From Fimbriimonadaceae bacterium (GTDB lineage Bacteria; Armatimonadota; Fimbriimonadia; Fimbriimonadales; Fimbriimonadaceae), in the NCBI GenBank assembly GCA_019694835.1, contig JAIBBE010000132.1, forward strand, positions 1 to 64,000: a DNA stretch of 64,000 nt, read 5' to 3'. The notes below the pieces were generated by a model, which was not told the DNA's origin, searched no databases, and was given only the letters and a program-made list of their open reading frames with translations. The position numbers were made by a program, and so were the translations under genes. Shown here piece after piece: positions 34,399 to 42,834 of the stretch (its first letter is position 1; each line of letters opens with the position of its first letter).

Positions 34399-35280
34399 AT
34401 GCACTGGCACGGTGTCTTCCCGGCAATTACGACCCCTTTCAAACCCGACCTCATCATCGATCACGAGTTTCTGGCAAAGCACGTGAAGTGGCTGGTCGAG
34501 GCGGGCTGCAAAGGAATCGTTCCGCTTGGTTCCCTGGGCGAGGCGGCCACGCTCACCTTCGATGAGAAGGTCGCCATCCTCGAAACCTGTGTAGAAGCTG
34601 TTCAAGTGCCCATCGTCGCTGGGGTTTCCGGGCTCTCGACCAAGGAGGCAGTGGAACTCGCGAAAGCGGCTAAAGGCGCGGGATGTCAAGGACTGATGGT
34701 TTTGCCGCCTTACGTCTATCGAGGCGATTGGCGCGAGACGAGGGCCCACCTTGAGGCGATCATTTCGGCGACGAACCTGAGTTGCATGCTCTACAACAAC
34801 CCGATTGCCTACGGCACCGACATCCTGCCCACCCAGATCGCTGAGCTTGCCGCACACGCGAACTTGCACGCAGTGAAAGAGTCGAGCGCAGATATTCGGC
34901 GCGTCACCGCGATCCGCGAGATTCTCGGCGACCGCCTTGCCATCTTCGTCGGAGTCGACGATATCCTGCTCGAAGGCGTCGAAGCAGGCGCTGTCGGCTG
35001 GATCGCTGGCCTCGTTAGCGCCTTTCCTAAGGAGTCTGTCGACCTTTTCAACTTCGCGATGGAGGGACGGATTCAGGAAGCGCGGGGACTCTACGAGTGG
35101 TTCCTCCCGCTTTTGCGCTTGGACACGGTACCCAAGTTTGTCCAGCTGATCAAGCTGGTTCAGGAGGAAGTCGGCATGGGCAGCGAGCGTGTCCGCCCGC
35201 CTCGTCTCGAACTGGTTGGCCCGGACCGCGAAGCGACCCTGGCACTCATTCGCGATTGCATCGCCCGCCGACCGACTTAG
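34399..35280 (+). CDS. DHDPS/NAL-family aldolase
   Basis: 293-residue (beta/alpha)8 class I aldolase of the DapA/NanA superfamily. Seen: catalytic Lys in AVKESS, Tyr in LYNNP, and GSLGEAATL at the carboxylate site (DapA has GTTGESATL). The difference at this motif and the absence of the DapA Arg make the substrate uncertain; it may be a DHDPS or a 2-keto acid aldolase. TAAAAT-AGGCG-ATG leaderless start. It sits alone between palindromic elements. Confidence 0.82.
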   Translation: MHWHGVFPAITTPFKPDLIIDHEFLAKHVKWLVEAGCKGIVPLGSLGEAATLTFDEKVAILETCVEAVQVPIVAGVSGLSTKEAVELAKAAKGAGCQGLMVLPPYVYRGDWRETRAHLEAIISATNLSCMLYNNPIAYGTDILPTQIAELAAHANLHAVKESSADIRRVTAIREILGDRLAIFVGVDDILLEGVEAGAVGWIAGLVSAFPKESVDLFNFAMEGRIQEARGLYEWFLPLLRLDTVPKFVQLIKLVQEEVGMGSERVRPPRLELVGPDREATLALIRDCIARRPT

Positions 35281-35356
35281 CGCCCCTCTCCTGCGCCCTC
35301 AAGCCTTGGCCAGCCCTAAACGATCGCGGCGGAGGAGAGGGGGTGGGGGAGAGGTG
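35281..35356. repeat. Family B palindromic element
   Basis: CCCCTCTCCTGCGCCC ... GGCGGAGGAGAGGGGGTGGG, the same arms as at 9907, 25680 and 41018. It begins right after the stop of the aldolase gene. Confidence 0.75.
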
Positions 35357-35396
35357 CCGACGAGAATCACCGGGACGAAAGCGGCCACTCCTTGGA

Positions 35397-35439
35397 GGAC
35401 AAAGAAAGTGCCGGCCGACCTCAATGAGGCCGGACCGGC
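35397..35439 (-). terminator. Intrinsic terminator of the secreted protein gene
   Basis: Leftward: GCCGG-CCG-CCTC stem with small bulges, 3-nt loop, then ACTTTCTTTGT. It lies 27 bp beyond the stop at 35466. Confidence 0.8.
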
Positions 35440-35465
35440 GTTGTCGTCTCCTTTGGGTTGAAGGC

Positions 35466-35990
35466 TTAGTTGACGCGAAGGTAGTCCATACCCACGTATC
35501 CCGGAAGTGGGCCGTTGCCTTGGATCTCCACCGAGATGAACGGGATGGTCGAGCCCCAACCGCGCCATTGCCAGGCAAGGTTGTTGACAGGAGCGACCGC
35601 GATGCCGACGATGCCTCCACCTGCGTTGCGGAAGATGAACTTGGCTTGAGTGACCGCAATACCGGCGTTCGGAACTCGGAAGTGACCGCCGAACTTCGTC
35701 TGGTAGGTTTGGAAGCGGATCATCACGTTCGTGCCGCGACCAAACATCGCATGGGGAGCGGAGAGCGGGGGCAGAAGGGGGGCGCCCGTCACGACCAGCG
35801 CATTGGCGGCCGGAACACGGCTGAACCCACCGAAGCCAGCGAAGCCGGGGAAGCCCGCATAGGCACCAGCGGCGAGATTGAAGTGCTCGGTCTTCGGCGT
35901 TCCAAACGGAGCGATGGGAACGAGGACGGCGTGTGCGCCAACAGCGCTGGCGAGAGTGGCGAGAGTGAGAAGGTTCTTGATGTTTCGCAT
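35466..35990 (-). CDS. Secreted hypothetical protein, Gly/Phe-rich
   Basis: 174 residues. Seen: signal peptide (MRNIKNLLTLATLASAVGAHA), then a Gly-Phe-rich segment (FPGFAGFGGF) and a beta-rich C-terminal half with many aromatic residues. The SD GGAGGA in ATCGGAGGAA matches the leader of the other secreted gene at 15710. No family recognised. A good terminator follows. Confidence 0.75.
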   Translation of the reverse strand: MRNIKNLLTLATLASAVGAHAVLVPIAPFGTPKTEHFNLAAGAYAGFPGFAGFGGFSRVPAANALVVTGAPLLPPLSAPHAMFGRGTNVMIRFQTYQTKFGGHFRVPNAGIAVTQAKFIFRNAGGGIVGIAVAPVNNLAWQWRGWGSTIPFISVEIQGNGPLPGYVGMDYLRVN

Positions 35991-36323
35991 GGTTCCTCCG
36001 ATATTTTCGGTTTAAGCGCGGTGCTCTTTTCGCACCGTCTGAAAGGTAAGTCCCCTTCGCGCCCCGCATTGTTTTCGGATTGGGACTTTGGTTGCAGTCC
36101 CTAAGCTGGAGGAACCCGGCCCGGCCGTACTGCTGGCAACCTGCAGACGACCTTGTACCGCTGGCGTCCCGCCGGCACGCGGCATTTCAAACGGTGGCGC
36201 AATTGGGGTCTCTCCGGAGTGCCGGCGGGACGCCAGCGGTACAAGGTCGTCTGCAGGTTGCCAGCTATGCTTGCGGCGGCTTGAATCCCTGGCGACGCAA
36301 GGGTCAACCGTCGGGAAAGCGAG
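35991..36323. other. 333-bp gap with a perfect 46-bp inverted repeat
   Basis: The right half is the family A pair described separately (36133-36264). The left part is AT-richer and may hold the leftward promoter of the secreted gene, but no clear box was identified. No reading frame is supported. Confidence 0.5.
36133..36264. repeat. Family A pair extended to a perfect 46-bp inverted repeat
   Basis: Arms 36133-36178 and 36219-36264 are perfectly complementary over 46 bp, separated by 40 bp. The family A core forms the inner half; the outer half (CTGGCAACCTGCAGACGACC) is unique to this locus. Confidence 0.95.
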
Positions 36324-37274
36324 TTACATCACACGTGGAAACTTGAAATCCTCGTCCTTCATCGGCTCGCTCCACGACCAGCGGGCTTGCCATTGGGTTT
36401 CCAGTTTCGCCCCGTTCTTCCGGATGGTCTTCACCCGGATGGCGAGCGGAAGGAAGTGCTGGGCATCGAAGCGAGCTTCGATTTCCTCCGCTCGTGGAGT
36501 CGTCCGGGTAGCCAGGACGCGATAATACTTCTGCGGAGGACCCCCGTCCTTCGGAACGACCTGCCGCATCTCTATGGTCGACTTGAATCCACCTTTGCCT
36601 TGGGCAAGCTCGGCAAAAAGGGGCTTCCAACTGTCTTGCCCGGTGACCAAGCCATCGAATATCTCTCTGGGGAAATTAAGGGACCAAGTCTCCACCAAGT
36701 TGGCGTTGCCACCAGACGGGATCTTCTTCCACGTTCCAGCTTCCAGCATGGCCTTGCCGGAGGCCGGGTTGGCCATCAGTCGCCCGGTCTTCGTTGGGTC
36801 GGTGGGAAGGTTGTATTCAATCGCGAATTCCTGGCCGCTGCGGATCTTGTAGGTATTCGTCACGCGTCCCGAAAGCTCGCCATTGTCCAGGATCAAGGAT
36901 GCGATGCCGACGACGCCCTTAAGACTCTTCATGGTTTGGCCTACACGGTCTCCAAGCTGTTCGAAGGTCAGGTCGGACTCCTGCCAACCGTTCGTTTTCG
37001 GCGGCGCAATCTTGACGTTCACTTTCGGCGGCTCAGGAATCGTGGGAATGTCCTTCTTCGGTCCGGCATCGGGTGTGGACGGACCAGGCTTGGTCGGATT
37101 GGAGGCGTCTGGGTTGGTGGCATCAGGTGAGTCGGGCTCCGTTCGAGGCGCATCCTTGCCACCGCTGAAGGTTGTGTCGGGAGGCGTGTAGTTCGTAGCC
37201 ACGTCCTCTTTCTTGCCCGAGCAGCCCACCATCACCAGCGCGGACACCAACACCAGAACTCTTCGATCTCTCAT
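36324..37274 (-). CDS. Lipoprotein with Pro-rich linker
   Basis: 316 residues. Seen: lipobox (LVSALVMVGCSG), then an Asp/Pro/Thr-rich linker (about 40-95), then a globular domain (about 105-316) of beta-strand character with LKGVVGIASLILDNGELSGR and SLNFPREIFDGL. This resembles the LolA/LppX-like lipoprotein fold in general pattern (DUF1571-like); that is a guess. The start at 37274 (MRDRRV) is chosen because the lipobox needs a short leader. GH57 is 9 bp upstream, so probably co-transcribed. Confidence 0.72.
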   Translation of the reverse strand: MRDRRVLVLVSALVMVGCSGKKEDVATNYTPPDTTFSGGKDAPRTEPDSPDATNPDASNPTKPGPSTPDAGPKKDIPTIPEPPKVNVKIAPPKTNGWQESDLTFEQLGDRVGQTMKSLKGVVGIASLILDNGELSGRVTNTYKIRSGQEFAIEYNLPTDPTKTGRLMANPASGKAMLEAGTWKKIPSGGNANLVETWSLNFPREIFDGLVTGQDSWKPLFAELAQGKGGFKSTIEMRQVVPKDGGPPQKYYRVLATRTTPRAEEIEARFDAQHFLPLAIRVKTIRKNGAKLETQWQARWSWSEPMKDEDFKFPRVM

Positions 37275-37282
37275 AGCTTTTA

Positions 37283-38986
37283 TCATGCGACCGGGGCGGG
37301 GACTTTGTCCAGCTTCGCCCAGTAGCTCAAATCCAATTCGGGGAAGGCCGCGTCCTTGCGCCGGCAATCCTCAAGGAACTCGGTCTCCTCGGCATCCAGC
37401 TTTACACCCGTATGAACACGGTCCGCCATCATTGCTAGACGCTCGAAACGCTCGACGTGATCGGCAAATCGGATTTCTGCATAGTCGCGAGCGGCCCAGG
37501 TCGAGATCAGGAACTGCCAGTCCGAGGCTTCGGCGAGCAAAAGCTCCCTTGCCGCCTGGATGACGATAGGCTCGGCCGCACCGGTGGCGTATTCGCGCGC
37601 CATCTGCCGCATCTTCTTCTCGGCGGCGTAAAGCTTCTCCCAGGTCCACAGGTTGTCGTTATTGATCCAGATGTGGTGATAGCCGCCCTCGCCCCACGAG
37701 CCTTCCGGCAGATGGATGTGATGCCGTGCAGGCTCCTCGTCGATCACATCGCCACCGGAGACCATCTCCAGGTCTGGGTCAGCGTGCATCTGCTTGGCAA
37801 CCTCATAGAGGAACTCCGGTCCCTCCCACCACCAGTGCCCGAAGAGTTCGGTGTCGTACATCGCGACCAGCGTCCCCACCCGATCCGCCACGCCTTTGTA
37901 GTTCGCGAGCGTCGCCTTGACCAGCTTCACGAAGTCCTCGGCATGGGCCGGAATGTTTTCGTAGGCCTTCCACGGATCGTACGGCTGCTTGCCGCCTAGA
38001 TCCGATTTGTTCTCGCTGATCCGCCAGTATCGATGCCGTCCGGGATAAAGCTGCTTGTGGAACTCGAGGTACGCCGGGTCGCCTGGATAGCCAACATCAC
38101 CCGACCAGACGCGGACCGTCGTATGAGGGTCGCGGGCGAAGCAGGTGACTCCGAGCCCCACCTGATAGTGCTCGTACTCGCTACGGTACTCAGCGGGCGG
38201 GGTGAACATCTTCTTGGCCCGCGCGAAAAGCTCGGCAAGCTGGGGGAAGTTGGCGGCATACGTCCCCAGCGGCTCACCGCCCCGAATCATGTGCGAATCG
38301 ACAAAGAAGTACTCCAGGCCGTTCTCGCGCAGGATTTCGTCGACGGCCTTACGCGTCCACGTGCTCTGATCGTCGCCGGTTGGGGCTTTCCAGTCGTAGG
38401 CGGGACGATAGGCGCACTCGGGAAGCCAGATGCCGCGCGGCTGCCTGCCAAAGCGCTTCTTGTAAGTGTCGACCCCGAGCTTGACCTGCGCCTGGACCGA
38501 CTCGTCGGTGCCGAGGAGCGGGAAGTAGCCGTGGGTCGCGCCGCACGTGATGATCTCGATCATCCCTTCGTCCTGGAAGAACTTGAACCCCTCGCAGATC
38601 GAGCGGTTCCACTGGTGCTTGAACTGGACGAGCGCGCGCGTGTAGACCCGCTGCCACATCGCCGCCAGCCCCTCCATCCAGAGCGGGCCGTTCAGGTGGA
38701 ACTGCTTTTGGTCGGCGATTGCCGCATCGATCTTCTCCTGGCAGTACTCGCAGAATCCCTCTTTGAAGCTCGGATCGTCAAGCTGCTCGGCGAGAATCGG
38801 CGAGATATTGATCGTCCAGCGAGGCGCGATGCCTTGGTTTCGCAACCGATCCAGCGCATCCAGGATCGGAAGATAGCACTCCGCCGCCGACTCAAAAATC
38901 CAGTCCGTCCCATGGGGTGACTTGCCATGCGACAAAACGTACGGCATGTGCGAGTGGAGGCATAAAAGGAATCGGCCAACCGGCAT
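37283..38986 (-). CDS. Glycoside hydrolase family 57 enzyme (likely 1,4-alpha-glucan branching enzyme)
   Basis: 567 residues. Seen: the GH57 N-terminal HSHMPYV motif, the catalytic segment with GIWLPECAY (nucleophile Glu), the late acidic motif YDTELFGHWWWEGP with the acid/base Asp, and a C-terminal alpha-helical domain ending in DLSYWAKL. These fit the GH57 branching-enzyme (AmyC-like) group, which makes alpha-1,6 branches in glycogen-type glucans. I set the start at 38986 because TACAAT lies 7 nt before this ATG; the annotated upstream ATG is 9 bp earlier. The upstream direction is followed by a PEP-CTERM gene in opposite placement. Confidence 0.87.
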   Translation of the reverse strand: MPVGRFLLCLHSHMPYVLSHGKSPHGTDWIFESAAECYLPILDALDRLRNQGIAPRWTINISPILAEQLDDPSFKEGFCEYCQEKIDAAIADQKQFHLNGPLWMEGLAAMWQRVYTRALVQFKHQWNRSICEGFKFFQDEGMIEIITCGATHGYFPLLGTDESVQAQVKLGVDTYKKRFGRQPRGIWLPECAYRPAYDWKAPTGDDQSTWTRKAVDEILRENGLEYFFVDSHMIRGGEPLGTYAANFPQLAELFARAKKMFTPPAEYRSEYEHYQVGLGVTCFARDPHTTVRVWSGDVGYPGDPAYLEFHKQLYPGRHRYWRISENKSDLGGKQPYDPWKAYENIPAHAEDFVKLVKATLANYKGVADRVGTLVAMYDTELFGHWWWEGPEFLYEVAKQMHADPDLEMVSGGDVIDEEPARHHIHLPEGSWGEGGYHHIWINNDNLWTWEKLYAAEKKMRQMAREYATGAAEPIVIQAARELLLAEASDWQFLISTWAARDYAEIRFADHVERFERLAMMADRVHTGVKLDAEETEFLEDCRRKDAAFPELDLSYWAKLDKVPAPVA

Positions 38987-38993
38987 CGGGCTC

Positions 38994-38999
38994 ATTGTA
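38994..38999 (-). promoter_or_regulatory. Start-proximal -10 element of the GH57 gene
   Basis: TACAAT, 7 nt, then ATG at 38986, reading leftward. It supports the shorter start. Confidence 0.6.
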
Positions 39000-39027
39000 T
39001 CCGTTCGCCGGGTGAGGGCGGGTTGGC

Positions 39028-39068
39028 CGCAAGCAAAGCAACCCCGCCAGCAACAGCAGGCAGGGTTG
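39028..39068 (-). terminator. Intrinsic terminator of the PEP-CTERM gene
   Basis: Leftward: CAACCCTGCC, 10-nt loop, GGCGGGGTTG, then CTTTGCTTG. The stem has 10 bp with one G-U pair. Confidence 0.75.
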
Positions 39069-39089
39069 GGAGGATCGGAACGAAGAGGC

Positions 39090-39719
39090 TTAGGCCTTGT
39101 TGCGCCGCCGACGAATCAGGGCCAGAGCGCCGAGACCGAGAGCAGCCATGGTGCCAGGCTCAGGAACCGGCTCGCAGAATTCAGCGCCTTCGAGGCGGAT
39201 GCCGTATTCGCCATCGGAGAACGAACTGCCAGCCCAACCGACAATCGGGCCGCCCGCACCCGGTCCATCCGGAGCACGCTCTGCGCCAAATGGTCCGTCG
39301 AGCCAAATCTCGCCGCCAGGGCTCATGGCATCGTGGTCATACGCGCTGATCGCGAGGAAGTACATTCCGCCCGACGTCAGGAACGCGCTGGTCAGAGTCG
39401 ACTGGAATGTGGAGGCGCTGTCGTCGTTGAACGTCACGCCCATGCCTGCCGAATTGAACAGGAAGAGCTGGGTGTCGATACTGGTCAAACCAACCGTCGT
39501 CGCACGGAAGTGATGCGGATCGGGGATATGGATACAGTACATATCCTCTTCATCCGGGACGGGTCCACCGAGGTGACCGGTGATCAAGTCGAGCGAACCC
39601 GCACCGACCGTAATCTGTCCGGGGGGCAGAGGGCCAGCATCACCGACCTCGGCCCAAACGCCAGCGGAAGCGAAACTACAAAGACAAGCGGCCATCGCCG
39701 TAATCACAAGAGACTTCAT
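39090..39719 (-). CDS. PEP-CTERM sorting domain exported protein
   Basis: 209 residues. Seen: signal peptide (MKSLVITAMAACLCSFASA), a pre-peptidase-C-like beta-rich body (ITVGAGSLDLITGHL ... FLAISAYDHD, in which DPHHFRATTVGLTSIDTQLF is typical of PPC domains), and the tail VPEPGTMAAL with helix and RRRRNKA. Start 39719 was chosen for its SD (GGAGA) and signal peptide. Exosortase substrate by family. Monocistronic, with a terminator after it. Confidence 0.87.
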   Translation of the reverse strand: MKSLVITAMAACLCSFASAGVWAEVGDAGPLPPGQITVGAGSLDLITGHLGGPVPDEEDMYCIHIPDPHHFRATTVGLTSIDTQLFLFNSAGMGVTFNDDSASTFQSTLTSAFLTSGGMYFLAISAYDHDAMSPGGEIWLDGPFGAERAPDGPGAGGPIVGWAGSSFSDGEYGIRLEGAEFCEPVPEPGTMAALGLGALALIRRRRNKA

Positions 39720-39882
39720 TAGGTGTTCTCCATTCGATATATAAATGACTCGGCTGTATGGAACAGCGAGATGAACGTAGGGTAACAGCGTTCCGGACAA
39801 AAACCAAGGATTTCAGCGAAAACCTGGTACGTTTGCAGGTCGAGTCCGGCAAGACTTCTTGTTCGCTACGCGGAGCTGGCGG

Positions 39883-40950
39883 CTAAACCTCTAGTTTCAA
39901 CTGGCCGGAAGCTCCGCGTTCGAGGTCGAGCAGCCATTGCTTTCGCCAGAGTCCGCCTCCGTATCCGCACAACGTGCCGTCCGAGCGGACCACTCGGTGA
40001 CAGGGCACGATGATCGCGAGGCGGTTGTCGCCGTTGGCCCGACCGATGGCGCGCTGCGCATCGGGCCTCCCAATGGCCACCGCTTGGTCGCCATACGATC
40101 GGGTCCTGCCGTAGGGAATCGTTAAGAGTTCGCGCCAAGCCGCGACCTGAAAGTCCGTCCCGCGAAGGACGACGGGAGTTTGAAACTCAGTCAATTCACC
40201 CTCGAAATAGGCACCGAGTTCCGATTCGATCTGATCGAGCACGGCATGATGGCCGGGGACGATGGCCGACTCGAAGCGACGCCGAAGCGTGTGCAGTTGG
40301 GTCTCCAGCATCCGCCGGTCGACGAACTCGAGCAGCGCCAGCCCCTCGTCGTTGCCCAGAGCCAGCATTGCCCCGAGCGGGGTGTCCAGCCAACGGGCGA
40401 AGAGGCACGGCAGTTCGCGGGCCCTGGCGGGCGGTTCGCCTATGATCTTCGCAAACGCATCGCGGAAACCGCTGACTGACTCGTATCCATGGTCGAAACC
40501 GAGATCGCTCACTTGTCCTCCCTTTCGGACTTGTGCAAGTGCCTGACCCATGCGCCGAGCGCGATGGTAGGCGTGGAAAGTCATCCCGTAATGACTTTTG
40601 AAGTAGCGCCGAACCCTCGAGGGATCAAGGCTTAGGTCGCGCAGGTCCTGCTCGCGCAATCGCCGTTCAGGCGATTCGTCCACGGACTTCATTAGCCGCT
40701 GCACCCAATCCGGCGCCCGCTCAACCCGGTCCATCGGGCGGCAACGACGACACGGTCGATAACCGGCATGGAGTGCATCGGAGGCTCGGGCGAAGAACTC
40801 GACGTTCTTCCGAAACGGTGTTCGAGCCGGACATGACGGCTTGCAGAAGATCTTGGTGGTGCGCACCGCGACGACGAATATCCCATCGTAGCTGGCATCG
40901 CTCGCTTCGACAGCAGCATACATTTCGTCCTCGCATGGCAACCGGATCAT
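39883..40950 (-). CDS. ada: Bifunctional DNA alkylation-response regulator/O6-alkylguanine methyltransferase Ada
   Basis: 355 residues with the full Ada layout. Zinc/phosphotriester-acceptor domain has Cys at FCKPSC and RPCRRC (residues about 36-70); AraC-type HTH follows (about 78-165, RRYFKSHYGMTFHAYHRARR); then the methyltransferase domain with the active-site PCHR near residue 318. It transfers methyl groups irreversibly to Cys and activates its own regulon. TAGCCT lies 6 nt before the ATG; no SD. No alkA or alkB is adjacent. Confidence 0.95.
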   Translation of the reverse strand: MIRLPCEDEMYAAVEASDASYDGIFVVAVRTTKIFCKPSCPARTPFRKNVEFFARASDALHAGYRPCRRCRPMDRVERAPDWVQRLMKSVDESPERRLREQDLRDLSLDPSRVRRYFKSHYGMTFHAYHRARRMGQALAQVRKGGQVSDLGFDHGYESVSGFRDAFAKIIGEPPARARELPCLFARWLDTPLGAMLALGNDEGLALLEFVDRRMLETQLHTLRRRFESAIVPGHHAVLDQIESELGAYFEGELTEFQTPVVLRGTDFQVAAWRELLTIPYGRTRSYGDQAVAIGRPDAQRAIGRANGDNRLAIIVPCHRVVRSDGTLCGYGGGLWRKQWLLDLERGASGQLKLEV

Positions 40951-41013
40951 GCGAGGAGGCTACCGCACGCCGTGGATCCCCATGCCACCGATTTTCTGAC
41001 ACCGATGTCCGAT

Positions 41014-41143
41014 TCCCCTCTCCTGTGCCCCTTCGATCTGGGTTGCGGTTGACTTGGCGGCGGAGGAGAGGGGTTGGGTGAGAGGTGACACCGTGAACTT
41101 CCGATCTGGGGAATCCGGAATGCCGGCGGGACGCCAGCGGTAC
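41014..41143. repeat. Family B and A palindromic elements
   Basis: CCCCTCTCCTGTGCCC ... GGCGGAGGAGAGGGGTTGGG (41014-41089), then CCGGCGGGACGCCAGCGG (family A, 41121-41143), in the gap between ada and the thioredoxin-like gene. Confidence 0.75.
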
Positions 41144-41151
41144 ATTTCGTC

Positions 41152-41157
41152 CACAAT
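41152..41157 (+). promoter_or_regulatory. Start-proximal -10 element
   Basis: CACAAT, then GCGATC, then ATG 41164. It lies immediately after a family A element. Confidence 0.45.
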
Positions 41158-41163
41158 GCGATC

Positions 41164-41709
41164 ATGAAGACTCGCCTCATCTCCCTCGCCCTCGTCGCCC
41201 TGATCAGCGTCGGCGCATTCGCCCAGACCCCCAAAGACGTCAAGACCCTCCTCGCCGAAGCTGGGTCGAAAGCCAAGTCGGAGAAGAAGAACGTCTTGGT
41301 CGTGTTCCATGCTTCGTGGTGCGGGTGGTGCCATAAGTTCGAGGACTTCATGGCACTCAAGCAGTTCGCTCCGGTCTTCGATGCGAACTACGTGACGGTC
41401 CGCGTCGACGTCATGGAGCAGCCGGACAAAGCAAGCCTCATGAACCCAGGCGGCGGCGAACTGCTCACCAAACTGACCGGTGGAGTTCAGACCGGCATCC
41501 CTTACTTCGCGGTCCTCGATCCGAGCGGCAAGAAGATCATGGATTCCATCCGGCCCGTTGAAGGGAAGAAGGGGGGCAACATCGGGCATCCCGCCGCGCC
41601 CGAGGAAATCGCGTGGTTCATGGAGGTCCTCAAGAAGACGGCGAAACACATGAAGCCCGCGGAGAGCAAGGCGATTGAGGACTGGCTGAAGGCCCAGAAG
41701 CTCGGTTGA
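41164..41709 (+). CDS. Exported thioredoxin-like protein
   Basis: 181 residues. Seen: signal peptide (MKTRLISLALVALISVGAFA), then a thioredoxin fold with a WCGWC active site at about residue 53 and the cis-Pro loop GIPYFAVLDP. The family (thiol:disulfide oxidoreductases of the thioredoxin_7/DUF255-like type) acts outside the cytoplasm; substrate unknown. Monocistronic; a family D inverted repeat follows. Confidence 0.85.
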   Translation: MKTRLISLALVALISVGAFAQTPKDVKTLLAEAGSKAKSEKKNVLVVFHASWCGWCHKFEDFMALKQFAPVFDANYVTVRVDVMEQPDKASLMNPGGGELLTKLTGGVQTGIPYFAVLDPSGKKIMDSIRPVEGKKGGNIGHPAAPEEIAWFMEVLKKTAKHMKPAESKAIEDWLKAQKLG

Positions 41710-41750
41710 GAAAAAGCCAGGCCCCCAATCCGTGGGAGGATGGCCAAGGG

Positions 41751-41852
41751 GGTGGCCGGGGTGATGAAATTGTGCACCCCGGTTCGGCCGTTCGGTGACA
41801 GGATTCTGCAGTTGGCAGCGCCGGGGTGCACAATTTCATCACCCCGGCCACC
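41751..41852. repeat. Family D 102-bp inverted repeat
   Basis: 32-bp perfect arms (41751-41782 and 41821-41852), the second copy of the element at 34218-34317. Both have the same arm sequence except one extra A; the loops differ. Confidence 0.92.
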
Positions 41853-41945
41853 CGAATTGTTTTCTTTCCAACGCGAGCGCAAGCGTGCCTTGGGACTCGG
41901 AGTGACGATCTGAAGGTTCATTGACCCACCCTCGGGACGCAGCGT

Positions 41946-41980
41946 ACAAACAAGGCCGCCACCCGTGGGAAGGTGGCGGC
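41946..41980 (-). terminator. Intrinsic terminator of rpsB-tsf
   Basis: Leftward: GCCGCCACC, 8-nt loop, GGTGGCGGC, CTTGTTTGT. It lies just beyond the tsf stop. Confidence 0.85.
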
Positions 41981-42004
41981 ATGAAATCTCGCGCCTTAAG
42001 CCGG

Positions 42005-42832
42005 TTACTCGCCGACGGCGAGTCTCGTGAAACCAACGACCTTGATGGTGCCGCCCTGTTCCTTCAGGTACTGGCTCACGGTCTTCTTATTGTCCGCATA
42101 GAACGGCTGCTCGAGGAGGACTTGCGTCTGGAAGAACTCCTTGTTGACGCGACCACGGGCGATGTTGGCGGCAACGTCGGCGTTCTTGCCTTCGTTGACG
42201 GCGCGCTGGGTCTCCGTCTCGATTTCCTTCTCGATGATGTCGGCCGGAACCTCTTCCTTCTCGATGTACTTCGGAGATGAGGCCACACACTGAATGGCGA
42301 GCTTTTGCCCCGCTTCCATCAGATTGGGAGAGTCGCCTTCGAGGACGACAGCCGCAGCCTTGGTCTTGTCGTGGTGGACATAGACGGCGACATTGCTGCC
42401 CGAAAGGTGGACGGCCTTGGCAACCTTGATATTCTCGCGAATCTTGGCCACGGACTCTTCAACCAAGGCACCGACCGTCTTGTCGCCCGCCTTGATCGCC
42501 AGGGGATCAGCGGTGGGGTCTTGGTCCACATAGGCCTTGGCGATCATCTCAGCGGTGGCGATGAAGTCCGGGTTCTTGGCGACGAAGTCGGTCTCGGATT
42601 CGAGCACAACGCCACCGACATTCTTGTTCCCCGCATCGGCGACGAACATCGCTACACCGGCACTCGTGGTTCGATCGGCTCGCTTCGCCGCAGCTGCTTT
42701 ACCTTTCTCGCGGAGGATCTGCTTGGCCTTCTCATAGTCCCCACCGGCTTCGGTGAGGGCGGCCTTGCACTCCATGACCGGAGCATCGGTCTCAGAGCGC
42801 AGTTTCATGACTAACTTGGCATCAATCTCCAT
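42005..42832 (-). CDS. tsf: Elongation factor Ts
   Basis: 275 residues. Guanine-nucleotide exchange factor for EF-Tu. Seen: N-terminal UBA-like domain (KLRSETDAPVMECKAALTEA), the EF-Tu-contacting motif TDFVAKN, and the dimerisation region. Its start is 2 bp after the rpsB stop, the universal rpsB-tsf operon. A terminator follows. Confidence 0.96.
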   Translation of the reverse strand: MEIDAKLVMKLRSETDAPVMECKAALTEAGGDYEKAKQILREKGKAAAAKRADRTTSAGVAMFVADAGNKNVGGVVLESETDFVAKNPDFIATAEMIAKAYVDQDPTADPLAIKAGDKTVGALVEESVAKIRENIKVAKAVHLSGSNVAVYVHHDKTKAAAVVLEGDSPNLMEAGQKLAIQCVASSPKYIEKEEVPADIIEKEIETETQRAVNEGKNADVAANIARGRVNKEFFQTQVLLEQPFYADNKKTVSQYLKEQGGTIKVVGFTRLAVGE

Positions 42833-42834
42833 TC

